A stretch of 33,641 nt of DNA. It comes from a virus. A program made the translations under genes and the position numbers. Each line of letters opens with the position of its first letter. Positions within the stretch are counted from its first letter, which is position 1. Of this stretch, positions 1 through 7,204 are shown piece by piece. Under the pieces are notes generated by a model, which did no database searches, had not been told where the DNA came from, and saw only the letters and a program-made list of their open reading frames with translations. The stretch lies in the IMG/VR virus record IMGVR_UViG_3300031857_000743, positions 1-33,641 of that record. One strand, 5' to 3'.

Positions 1-630
1 TAGAGAAGATCCTTGATATACCCACTCTTCTGGTGTGTAAGTTCCAGTGCCGCCAGAGGATACCACATAGTCTGTAGCAATTGCCTGTTTATCAGCAATG
101 CGATCGATCTCTGACATACCTGTATTCAAATACTCGCCATTATACTTGAACGCTTCGACAGTTAACCCGTACATATATGGGTTTCGAGCATCTTTACCTA
201 ACTGGAAGAAGTTCTTTTCTTCTTCAACAAATTTAATTTCCATCAATTTAAATTGCACAGGAAGATAAATTAGATCACCTTCTTTCGGAACATTGCTAGT
301 TACTTTTGATGCAGAGGTGACATATCTTTCAAATGTTCTTCTTGCCATGCACAATTTTGCAGTTTCTTGAATCTCAAGACCAAACTTTCCGAAGAATTCT
401 TTATTGCCTTCGTAGTCTTGGAATGACTCAAGATACATCTCAATCTTAAATGCTTGTGAGAATGTTTTGACTGGATCATCACCAAAGAGTTCATCGATGG
501 ATGATTGAGAATCTCTTGGAATATAGTAAACATCTATTCCATGATTTTTGATTGATTCGATAATCAAATCTTCCAAAAGGTGCTGTTCAACAGTAGCCTT
601 TTGATTGTTGAAGTAAACAGATGTTGCCAT
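1..630 (-). CDS. 14: Neck protein gp14 (T4-like), 3' end cut by the window
   Basis: The reading frame opens with ATG at 628-630 and stays open for 210 codons to the window edge, so the C-terminus is missing. The N-terminus reads MATSVYFNNQKATVEQ and is followed by LLEDLIIESIKNHGIDVYYI, the pattern I know from gp14 neck proteins of T4-like cyanophages. Further on are an EMYLESFQDYEG segment, LIYLPVQFKLMEIKFVEEE, and a LTVEAFKYNGEYLNTGMSEID stretch typical of the family. gp14 joins gp13 to close the DNA-filled head and connect it to the tail. The gene starts 1 base after the gp13 stop, so the two are translationally linked, as in T4. The family assignment is by remembered similarity plus synteny and is strong. 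Confidence 0.88.
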   Translation of the reverse strand, partial: MATSVYFNNQKATVEQHLLEDLIIESIKNHGIDVYYIPRDSQSSIDELFGDDPVKTFSQAFKIEMYLESFQDYEGNKEFFGKFGLEIQETAKLCMARRTFERYVTSASKVTSNVPKEGDLIYLPVQFKLMEIKFVEEEKNFFQLGKDARNPYMYGLTVEAFKYNGEYLNTGMSEIDRIADKQAIATDYVVSSGGTGTYTPEEWVYQGSSL

Positions 631-631
631 T

Positions 632-1393
632 TTAGCCCACTAACATTTGAGGTGGTTCTTCGTAGACATCTCGAAGATCGATCTCTAGTTTTTCGATTGC
701 AACAGATGCTTCGTCATAAATGGTTTGCCCATTAATCACGAGTCCACCAGGAAGAACATAGTTGCCGTATTTCTTTAAGTTTGTTCCCCATTGTTGTTTA
801 AACAACTCAGTTGCATACTTCTTTAACCAAGTGTCATCAAAAACTTTGCTATAAACTTCTGGGTCTACTATGCGATTTGCTTGAAAACACATATAGTTCC
901 CAGGAATAAATTTACCGCTCCAGCCAGTTTGCACATGCACTCTATTTGTCTTTTTATTATAGGTATATGGCATTTCTCCAGTAACGATCATGTCTAACAT
1001 TGACAGATGTTCGCGGGCAATAACATAGTAAGTATATGAGGAGGCTGTTAAATTATAGAAATCGTTGAGGCGAAGTTGATAATTGATATCAAAGATGTTA
1101 AATCCAGCAGATGAAGTTGATGATTGAGTAGAGCCAGTAAATGGAAATACTCTCGAAACTCCAACGATTGAATCGGCGAGCTGCACATACTTGTTTAAGA
1201 TATCTGCATTCGTGAGTTTGTGAGCGAGATATGTGGTCTCAGTGCCATCGTAATGAAAGTCGCGATACTTCTGCAGCGCGTCATCGATACGATCTTCTAA
1301 TTGATCTTCGTCGACATTAATATCGATTACTGGAAACCCAAGTTTGCGAAGGCAGTAATCCTTGAGTTCTTGTCGAGTGCTTGGTTTTGCCAT
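632..1393 (-). CDS. 13: Neck protein gp13 (T4-like)
   Basis: This 253-residue protein has the hallmark N-terminus of cyanophage-type gp13: STRQELKDYCLRKLGFPVI, then DINVDEDQLEDRIDDALQKY and RDFHYDGTE. gp13 forms part of the neck ring at the head-tail junction and is needed for head completion. Later segments include an aromatic-rich middle and KYATELFKQQWGTNLKKYGN, also typical. The ATG at 1391-1393 has an AGAGAGG-type ribosome binding site 10-15 bases upstream. The gene lies immediately before gp14 and after the sugar-enzyme operon, and it marks the end of the variable gp8-gp13 interval. I am confident of the family and consider the length normal. Confidence 0.9.
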   Translation of the reverse strand: MAKPSTRQELKDYCLRKLGFPVIDINVDEDQLEDRIDDALQKYRDFHYDGTETTYLAHKLTNADILNKYVQLADSIVGVSRVFPFTGSTQSSTSSAGFNIFDINYQLRLNDFYNLTASSYTYYVIAREHLSMLDMIVTGEMPYTYNKKTNRVHVQTGWSGKFIPGNYMCFQANRIVDPEVYSKVFDDTWLKKYATELFKQQWGTNLKKYGNYVLPGGLVINGQTIYDEASVAIEKLEIDLRDVYEEPPQMLVG

Positions 1394-1420
1394 TGAGATA
1401 GAACCTCTCTAATTATTGTA

Positions 1421-1428
1421 TATTTAGT
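1421..1428 (-). promoter_or_regulatory. Weak late-promoter-like octamer upstream of gene 13
   Basis: On the minus strand the octamer reads ACTAAATA, differing from the T4 late consensus TATAAATA at two of eight positions. It overlaps the stop codon of the upstream glycosyltransferase gene and lies about 30 bases before the gp13 ATG. The location fits a late promoter for the neck genes, but the match is weak in this AT-rich DNA. Confidence 0.3.
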
Positions 1429-2173
1429 TCTCTATCAACTTCCCGTCTCGAGAGGAATACACCAAGTCTGGATCCATATGAGCAAACTTTTCCCAGTTCG
1501 GTTCACCCTGCAAAATTCTCTTTCCGATAGATTCTTCGCCAATGTGTTCGATTAAATTTTCCCCGTTTGTTCCCTTGAGTTGAGCAGAATACATCTGATG
1601 GAAGTGATCAAGATATACCATAATCATTCCTTCGTTAATATTAAACCCCCAATACTCTCTGAATGGGTAATCTACGATTGATTTTCTATACAAACTAAAG
1701 ATGATAGGAAATGTTTTAGTGTTTTTACTATAATAAAACTTCTCAATTTTCGTATCAGTCTCCTCAATCTTCGGTGGCTCTTCGTGGAAATACCATTGCT
1801 GCCGTTGCAAAACAACTGATGCAATTTTCTCGTCAGAGTTGAGAACTGTTAATAATTCATCGATATGAATCGGTGATGTGAGCAAAACATCATCCTCTTG
1901 ATGAATGATATAGTCATAATCTTGCGTTTTGAGCCATTCAAAAAAGTTACTCCAAGTTACTGATAAACCTTTATTTTCGGTATTCAACCATAAAAGTGTT
2001 TTATGAGTTTTCGCGAGCAACTGAAAGATTGAGTCATTTCGAGTTCTTGGATAATCGTCGACGATAAGGCGAGTAACCTCATGACTTCCATAATCTAGAT
2101 TCTTAAGAGAATCTAGAGTCTTCGTTAGGTATTGCAAACGATTGCAAGAAAATATCACATGTAAAATTTTCAT
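1424..2173 (-). CDS. GT2-like (GT-A fold) glycosyltransferase
   Basis: This 249-residue protein has the layout of a GT-A nucleotide-sugar transferase. The N-terminal strand and helix KILHVIFSCNRLQYLTKTLD is followed by a LIVDDYP strand near residues 36-42, and by an acidic HQEDDV motif at residues 91-96 where the metal-binding DXD-type motif belongs. The segment NTENKGLSVTWSNFFEWL (about 65-81) resembles the conserved NxGxxxAxN region of GT2 enzymes. It would transfer a sugar from a nucleotide donor in the infected cell; acceptor and sugar are unknown. The start codon overlaps the upstream stop (TAATG), so it is the last gene of a four-gene operon with two other sugar enzymes and an oxygenase-like protein. 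Tail-fibre or capsid glycosylation, or modification of host surface sugars, are all possible. Confidence 0.7.
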   Translation of the reverse strand: MKILHVIFSCNRLQYLTKTLDSLKNLDYGSHEVTRLIVDDYPRTRNDSIFQLLAKTHKTLLWLNTENKGLSVTWSNFFEWLKTQDYDYIIHQEDDVLLTSPIHIDELLTVLNSDEKIASVVLQRQQWYFHEEPPKIEETDTKIEKFYYSKNTKTFPIIFSLYRKSIVDYPFREYWGFNINEGMIMVYLDHFHQMYSAQLKGTNGENLIEHIGEESIGKRILQGEPNWEKFAHMDPDLVYSSRDGKLIEN

Positions 2174-2730
2174 TAGTATTCTGTGTTGAAAAAGAAGGTT
2201 TGAAATAATCTTCCGTTTTCGAGATTGTTTCCGAAATAGTCCAATGAGGCATGATAAAGGTTTCCGCGATACATCACGATTCGATTATATTTGTTTGCAA
2301 CATAATCGACCATATCCCACTTTGTATAGTCATAGCCATCAAAATGAGGAGCAGTGTTATCTGCTCTGAAATAGTCGCCCGTTTCCTTATATCGATACAA
2401 AGCAGTTCCAGCAGAGAGAGGCGCATTCGGTGTTAGATAGCACACAGCAGCCCAAGAATTATAACTATCAGCATGAATCCAAGTGCGATCTTTCGCAGTG
2501 CAAATTTGAAATGCTCCAGTATAGCCAGAATATTCCATCCAATCGGTGATCTGCCCTCCAACATTAAAGATGATTTTTTGAATTGCATCTTTTAGATCGT
2601 CTGGAAGATATGGTTTTGTTCTTACTCCAGGATAATTTCCCGACACCTCAAATGGTTGAGACAATGCATAACTTCGCACACCATCTGGGTTTTGATAAAA
2701 ATCGTCAGTAACAATTAAATTTGTTTTCAT
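2173..2730 (-). CDS. 2OG-Fe(II) oxygenase-like protein (DUF6445-like)
   Basis: This 185-residue protein carries the residue set of a double-stranded beta-helix 2-oxoglutarate/Fe(II) dioxygenase. The HxD iron motif is in TWIHADSY (His86, Asp88), a distal His160 lies in NLYHAS, and an Arg174 in GRLFQTFFF could hold 2-oxoglutarate. Between them are AAVCYLTPNAPLSAGTALYR (start of the core strands) and NRIVMYRGNLYH, which match my memory of the DUF6445 family. The substrate is unknown. The ATG follows an AGGTGAG ribosome binding site (2733-2739) and a 7-base gap from the upstream gene. It lies between two glycosyltransferase-like genes in one operon, which suggests hydroxylation linked to a sugar-modified substrate. 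It is distinct from the second oxygenase at 13810-14412. Confidence 0.68.
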   Translation of the reverse strand: MKTNLIVTDDFYQNPDGVRSYALSQPFEVSGNYPGVRTKPYLPDDLKDAIQKIIFNVGGQITDWMEYSGYTGAFQICTAKDRTWIHADSYNSWAAVCYLTPNAPLSAGTALYRYKETGDYFRADNTAPHFDGYDYTKWDMVDYVANKYNRIVMYRGNLYHASLDYFGNNLENGRLFQTFFFNTEY

Positions 2731-2737
2731 AACTCAC

Positions 2738-3490
2738 CTAGTAATACATAAATCGACCAGAAGTTCCATCCCATCCGCAAACTATCCAGTCTGTTTCAAT
2801 AACATCTTTTTCATATGGACGAGTAAAGTAATATGACAAAGTTTCAATATCATAATGTTTCATTGGGGCTTGATTTAGCAAATGAATTGTTGCTTCATTT
2901 ATATCAATCATTTTATCTAATTGAGTGCCGCCGAATGCATATAACACCGTGCAATATTGATGTATGCGATTATTGTTTTGTTCTGCTCGACGATCAATAA
3001 ATGAATAGTTCCAAGAATCATCCCAGTTGAAATTAAGCGGTCGTTTGAAAAATAATTTGTTTAAATTTTCAACATTAAACAGCGCATCATTTAAATGAAA
3101 GTAAAAGTATCTTCCGCAAGTTTTAATCACATAATCATATTGTTTTATTTCTTTTCTAAACTTCTTATAGAAGGTATTTAATAACAACGATTCGCATAAA
3201 CTTTTATTCGGATGCGTATTAACAATTTCAAATGCTTCTTGATCTAATTCTTTTAGTGGTATAAACTCAGTGTTCTTAAAGAAACGAAATGTGTCTTGAT
3301 ATTCTTTATAGATGTCTGATGAATCAACAACAACTATTTTTGCCTCTGGAAATGCAGCTTGTATTGAATTGACAGTAAAGATTGTTTGACGAAATCTTTC
3401 TTCGCTCGAAAAGATTGTGCGAACAGGGCTATATGTTAAGGGTGCATTGCGCGTTTGAATTGAGGATCCGACAATAAAAAGATTATTCAT
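2738..3490 (-). CDS. Putative GT-A-like glycosyltransferase
   Basis: This 250-residue protein has an N-terminal half compatible with a nucleotide-sugar-binding Rossmann-like fold. FSSEERFRQTIFTVNSIQAA (about residues 27-46) is followed by a KIVVVDSSD strand and loop (51-59). This arrangement occurs in phage proteins I remember being annotated as glycosyltransferases. A later Asp-Trp-Asp-Asp run and HYDIETLSYYF could contribute acidic residues, but I see no clear DXD motif. The gene overlaps the upstream GT4 gene by 8 bases and is followed 7 bases later by the oxygenase-like gene, so it sits inside a sugar-modification operon. The function rests on weak similarity and context. An alternative is a non-enzymatic member of this fold. 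Confidence 0.5.
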   Translation of the reverse strand: MNNLFIVGSSIQTRNAPLTYSPVRTIFSSEERFRQTIFTVNSIQAAFPEAKIVVVDSSDIYKEYQDTFRFFKNTEFIPLKELDQEAFEIVNTHPNKSLCESLLLNTFYKKFRKEIKQYDYVIKTCGRYFYFHLNDALFNVENLNKLFFKRPLNFNWDDSWNYSFIDRRAEQNNNRIHQYCTVLYAFGGTQLDKMIDINEATIHLLNQAPMKHYDIETLSYYFTRPYEKDVIETDWIVCGWDGTSGRFMYY

Positions 3491-4478
3491 AGAATTTATT
3501 CTTTATAACTTTTTCTAGATATCGACGATGCTGCTCGTGGATCTCCTCATCAGAGAAATTCAATCCCCATTCTCTACAATCAAATGGAGCAATCTTATCA
3601 ATACTCTCAATTGCGGTTAATAGGGATTTAAAATCTCGCACACGATATCCTGTTTGTCCCTCAAGAACAATCTCTGGAAATGCACCCCAATCAGTTGTAA
3701 TCACAGGAGTTCCTGATAGATTAGCCTCAATGATCATATTGCCGAATGGCTCAACATAATGCGTCAAACCAATCAATGCCTTTGCATTTTTTAATAGATG
3801 TTTTCGTTGTTCTGCATCAGCAACACCAAAGACCTCAACATGATCTGGAACTTTCTCATATCCCAATGCTTTGAGCGATCCAGGACCAGCAATGATAAGT
3901 TTTTTACCCCTCTTTTCTGTTGCTTGAATTGCAAGATGAATACCTTTCTCTTCGCATACTCGACCCAAAAATAAAAAGTAATCGTCTTTCTTTTCATTGT
4001 ACTCAAATTCACTGATTGTAAATGGATTACCAATTACATCATCGAACCAAGAAGGGCTCATGAGCATTCCGCGCTCGCCATAAAACATATGCATATTTGC
4101 ATATGAAGTGAACACACGATATGGCGCAAAGATGCCATTGGCTCTATATCCAATAGAAGGTTCAACTGGTTTGCAGTTTGGATTCATCTCACATGCGAGT
4201 TGATTGTCAACGCCAAAGAAACAAACAATCAAATCACCATCGCTTGCTCTCTTGCGAATTTCTTCGCCAGCAATCTCATTAAATCGTTTTATTTCTTTTG
4301 GTAATGTTGGAATATCGATATGCTCGCAATCGACTTGTGCGCCTGGAACTCCATAATGAATCATATGGAAATGCGGCGATAAATGTTTGATATATTTGTA
4401 TGCGTGGACAGCAAATGGGTCCACACGATTCATCAACCCTGTTGGATTGCGAGGATTTACCAATACATGGATTTTCAT
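3483..4478 (-). CDS. GT4-family (GT-B fold) glycosyltransferase
   Basis: This 331-residue protein is a recognisable GT-B glycosyltransferase. The C-terminal donor-binding half holds FLFLGRVCEEKGIHLAIQA (about 168-186), KLIIAGPGS (193-201) and HVEVFGVAD (213-221). It also has the EX7E motif in EPFGNMIIEA (Glu243, Glu251), followed by GTPVITTDWGAFPEIV, which contacts the nucleotide sugar. The N-terminal half has a less conserved acceptor domain. At 331 residues it is slightly shorter than many GT4 enzymes but appears complete. It is the first gene of the 4478-1424 operon, preceded by a GATAAATA late-promoter-like site. The sugar and acceptor cannot be read from sequence; virion-protein glycosylation fits its place beside fibre genes. 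Confidence 0.85.
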   Translation of the reverse strand: MKIHVLVNPRNPTGLMNRVDPFAVHAYKYIKHLSPHFHMIHYGVPGAQVDCEHIDIPTLPKEIKRFNEIAGEEIRKRASDGDLIVCFFGVDNQLACEMNPNCKPVEPSIGYRANGIFAPYRVFTSYANMHMFYGERGMLMSPSWFDDVIGNPFTISEFEYNEKKDDYFLFLGRVCEEKGIHLAIQATEKRGKKLIIAGPGSLKALGYEKVPDHVEVFGVADAEQRKHLLKNAKALIGLTHYVEPFGNMIIEANLSGTPVITTDWGAFPEIVLEGQTGYRVRDFKSLLTAIESIDKIAPFDCREWGLNFSDEEIHEQHRRYLEKVIKNKFYE

Positions 4479-4505
4479 AACAAACTCACAAAAGATAATT
4501 TAATC

Positions 4506-4513
4506 TATTTATC
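4506..4513 (-). promoter_or_regulatory. Late-promoter-like octamer for the glycosyltransferase operon
   Basis: The minus strand reads GATAAATA, one base from the T4 late consensus. It overlaps the stop codon of the upstream heptad-repeat fibre gene and lies about 30 bases before the GT4 start codon, a normal distance for a short late leader. Confidence 0.5.
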
Positions 4514-6302
4514 GCGCATCCTTCATCGTCAAAGTTCCCCAATATGTTGAACCACCATCATAAGTGATGAAGGTCCACAAGTCACGAGCATTTGCTGCAG
4601 TCGTTGCTGGAGGAATTGACCCACCCGCCCAGTATACTGTATTCGCAAATGTTGGAGAATATCCACCAGTAGCATTTTGCATAATCAACAATGAGAATTG
4701 TTGAGCAGTACCAGAAGATGGAGCATTGATAAAGGTAAATTGAGCACTGGCTGTCATCACAGCGCGGAAGTAATTTGATACTGATAAGTCGCAAGTATTT
4801 GCAGCGTTAACATTCGTATTGGCTTGCAAGAAATCTTTATATGCTTTCAATGTAATAGAAGTTGCGCCACTAATAATATTGTTAGCAGCACCATAAGCAC
4901 TATTTGCCTGAGCATATGCAGAATTTGCTTGGGCATATGCTGCATTTGCTTGACCATAAGCAGTATTTGCTTGGGTTCGTGCAGTGTTTGCCTGACCATA
5001 AGCGTCATTCGCTTGTCCATAAGCAGTATTTGCTTGACCATATGCATTTTGTGCTGTTGTTTGGGCAGTATTAGCAGCACCATAAGCATCATTAGCAGTT
5101 GTGCGGGCAGTGTTTGCCTGACCATAGGCATCATTTGCTGTGGTTCTAGCAGTATTTGCTTGCTCATATGCACCATTAGCAGTATCGCGTGCTGTATTAG
5201 CCTGAGCATAACCAGCATTTGCTTGAGCATAAGCGTCATTAGCAGTTGTTCTAGCAGTATTTGCTTGGGCATATGATAGATTTGCTTGTCCATATGCAGT
5301 ATTGGCTTGTCCACGAGCAGAGTTTGCTTGATCATATCCAGAATTAGCCTGAGCATATGCATTGAGTCCATTCGTGTTGGCAGTATTAGCGGCATCATAT
5401 GCATCATTGGCTGTACCGCGAGCAGTGTTTGCTTGGTTGCGAGCAGTATTGGCTTGATCGTGCGCGAGTGTTAGATTTGCTTGAGTTGCTGCGGCATTTC
5501 CAAGAATGAGCACACTATTAGCATTAATTGTATTAACACGAAGATTGCCGAGACGATAATTGTTGTTGGCAATATCAATAATATTATTAGTTGGTTCTAA
5601 TTCGTAATTATCAAAAATTTGAAACTCATTAAGAGTGTGTATACGGACCATACCAGCATGCGTTGCTGTTGGTCCGCGATCAAAGTGTCCAACGAAGCCA
5701 ATATCAGTAGCATCACCAGTTGCGTTTGCAGACAATAGAATGATTGCGTCATTGACTGATAGATTGCTTACATTGATTGTTGTAGCATTACCAGTAACTA
5801 CGAGATTACCACTAATTGTCACATTACCAGTGATTGTTTGATCACCAGAAGATCCAACTTTGCTATTTGCGGCTGCATACGCATCATTAGCAGTTCCGCG
5901 AGCAGTATTTGCTTGGTCTCGAGCAGAATTCGCTTGACCGTATGCTGCATTGGCTTGTACATAAGCGGCATTCGCCTGATCATAACCATTATTTGCCTGA
6001 GCATACGCAGAATTTGCTTGGGCATATGCATCATTGGCTGTGCCGCGAGCAGTGTTTGCCTGAGCATATGCGGCATTTGCTTGTCCATAACCTGTATTCG
6101 CTTGATCGCGAGCAGAGTTTGCTTGCGCATAGGCATCGTTCGAAGTAGTGCCGCCAGTTTGCGCGAGTACAACTAAATCAACACCGTTTGCTAGAATAAA
6201 CGATGAGGAGTTTACAGTTGACGCATTTACAGTTGAGGTTAGTACACTGGTATCGACAGTGACATTACCGTAAATTCGCGAGCCGCCTTTTAATTTTGCC
6301 AT
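4509..6302 (-). CDS. Alanine-rich heptad-repeat tail fibre protein
   Basis: This 597-residue protein is largely built of seven-residue units such as AYAQANT, AYGQANS and ARTTAND, at residues 57-147 and 272-474. Spacing of Ala and Tyr/Arg every seven residues suggests a long, probably trimeric alpha-helical coiled coil. A beta-type module (about 148-270) containing TITGNVTISGNLVVTGN interrupts it. The C-terminal 111 residues (487-597) are a separate domain with NAPSSGTA, GGYSPTF, YWAGGSIPP and a final LTMKDAR. That domain closely matches the C-terminus of the fibre at 19367-22285, so it is probably a shared tip or assembly domain. The N-terminus (MAKLKGGSRIYGNVTVDTS) may attach to the virion. 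A late-promoter-like site precedes it. Fibre function is inferred from architecture and location; the receptor is unknown. Confidence 0.75.
   Translation of the reverse strand: MAKLKGGSRIYGNVTVDTSVLTSTVNASTVNSSSFILANGVDLVVLAQTGGTTSNDAYAQANSARDQANTGYGQANAAYAQANTARGTANDAYAQANSAYAQANNGYDQANAAYVQANAAYGQANSARDQANTARGTANDAYAAANSKVGSSGDQTITGNVTISGNLVVTGNATTINVSNLSVNDAIILLSANATGDATDIGFVGHFDRGPTATHAGMVRIHTLNEFQIFDNYELEPTNNIIDIANNNYRLGNLRVNTINANSVLILGNAAATQANLTLAHDQANTARNQANTARGTANDAYDAANTANTNGLNAYAQANSGYDQANSARGQANTAYGQANLSYAQANTARTTANDAYAQANAGYAQANTARDTANGAYEQANTARTTANDAYGQANTARTTANDAYGAANTAQTTAQNAYGQANTAYGQANDAYGQANTARTQANTAYGQANAAYAQANSAYAQANSAYGAANNIISGATSITLKAYKDFLQANTNVNAANTCDLSVSNYFRAVMTASAQFTFINAPSSGTAQQFSLLIMQNATGGYSPTFANTVYWAGGSIPPATTAANARDLWTFITYDGGSTYWGTLTMKDAR
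4881..6134 (-). repeat. Tandem 21-bp (heptad-coding) repeats
   Basis: Within the fibre gene, two arrays of 21-base units code for A-Y/R-x-x-A-N-x heptads (5862-6134 and 4881-5489), separated by a non-repeated beta module. Units vary in synonymous bases and at the variable heptad positions, so the array is old or actively diversified. It could change length by recombination. Confidence 0.8.
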
Positions 6303-6334
6303 TTTTGTTCTCTAAACTGATGATACGCCAAAGG

Positions 6335-6342
6335 TATTTATT
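6335..6342 (-). promoter_or_regulatory. Late-promoter-like octamer for the heptad fibre gene
   Basis: The minus strand reads AATAAATA, one base from TATAAATA, in the 46-base gap between the LamG gene stop (6349) and the heptad fibre start (6302). Its position inside one of the longer gaps here supports a real promoter. Confidence 0.45.
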
Positions 6343-6348
6343 TTGTCT

Positions 6349-7203
6349 CTAAAACCCAAATCGTGATTTGGTTTGATCGTAATTATGCTTAACTTCATCA
6401 GCAGATAGTGTAACATTATATGCTAATGCTTGAGCGATTCTTCCATTAAGTAGATTTCCATTTGCACTAAAACAGGCTACATTTGTCGATCCATCTCCAG
6501 ACAATGCTGTAGTCCAAGAATAGGTGCTATCTTGTACACCATTTACATACAAGGTAAAACCGACTGCAACATCAAAGGTCACAGCAACATTATACCAAGT
6601 ATTTAAATTAAATGTTGCAGTAGAACCATTTGCCATAAAATTAGTAAATTCTACATGCCCAGAATAAACTCTGTTTGTCGATGTACCGAAATATAAAAAA
6701 TGTCCACTATTGCTACTTAATAGATTGTTATCAGTATATCCATTCAAATAAAACCAAACCTGCTTCGAATAATTGTTTGCACCAAGAACTCTTCCAGTGC
6801 CCGTACCGTATTGATTTGAGCCATTAAATGTAAAGTATCTTGGTGCACTGTTTGTAAATGTTGGGCTGTTATAGAGAGTAACATTGTTGGCTGCTCCTGG
6901 TGCAATATCGTACCAAGTTGATCCAGAGTTTGGATAACTGTCATTCTCTTCTGAGTCTAATTGAAGTGTTAATCCTCTTTGAACCACACTAATTTCATCA
7001 AAGTAGTTTGCAACTTGCAGCAGCCCATTACTATGAACTCGTTTTGCGAGACCATCCGTCACTGGGCTGATCGTTACTTCATCAAACTCACCTGCACCAT
7101 AAAAAGCAGCGTTTGAAGAAATACTTGATCCTGCTTGATCGTCAAGGATACCACTTACTCGTAGTATTCCAGTATTATCTAATGTTTCAAACGCTAGTGC
7201 CAT
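6349..7203 (-). CDS. LamG / concanavalin-A-like lectin domain fibre protein
   Basis: This 284-residue protein has a short virion-type N-terminus, then a LamG_3-like beta-sandwich at about residues 78-284. Typical elements are GLTLQLDSEENDSYPNSGST followed by W-Y-D, then YFTFNGSNQYGTG, LNTWYNVAVTFD, FTLYVNGVQDS and a closing GRIAQALAYNVTLSADEVKH segment with a YDQTKSRFGF tail. Marine phages often use such domains for carbohydrate binding. The gene starts 1 base after the collagen-like gene stop, so the two are probably made together and the lectin may cap or accompany that fibre. Carbohydrate specificity is not visible. The fold assignment is strong, the adhesin role is inferred. Confidence 0.8.
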   Translation of the reverse strand: MALAFETLDNTGILRVSGILDDQAGSSISSNAAFYGAGEFDEVTISPVTDGLAKRVHSNGLLQVANYFDEISVVQRGLTLQLDSEENDSYPNSGSTWYDIAPGAANNVTLYNSPTFTNSAPRYFTFNGSNQYGTGTGRVLGANNYSKQVWFYLNGYTDNNLLSSNSGHFLYFGTSTNRVYSGHVEFTNFMANGSTATFNLNTWYNVAVTFDVAVGFTLYVNGVQDSTYSWTTALSGDGSTNVACFSANGNLLNGRIAQALAYNVTLSADEVKHNYDQTKSRFGF

Positions 7204-7204
7204 A

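Noticed and set aside
300-533. A 77-codon minus-strand frame
   Set aside because: It overlaps gp14 in another frame. The gp14 frame has clear family sequence, this one does not.
4824-6176. Several long plus-strand reading frames across the heptad fibre gene (for example 4824-5276 and 5838-6176)
   Set aside because: They mirror the 21-base repeats of the minus-strand gene, giving Ile/Cys/Ser-rich repetitive translations with no family likeness.
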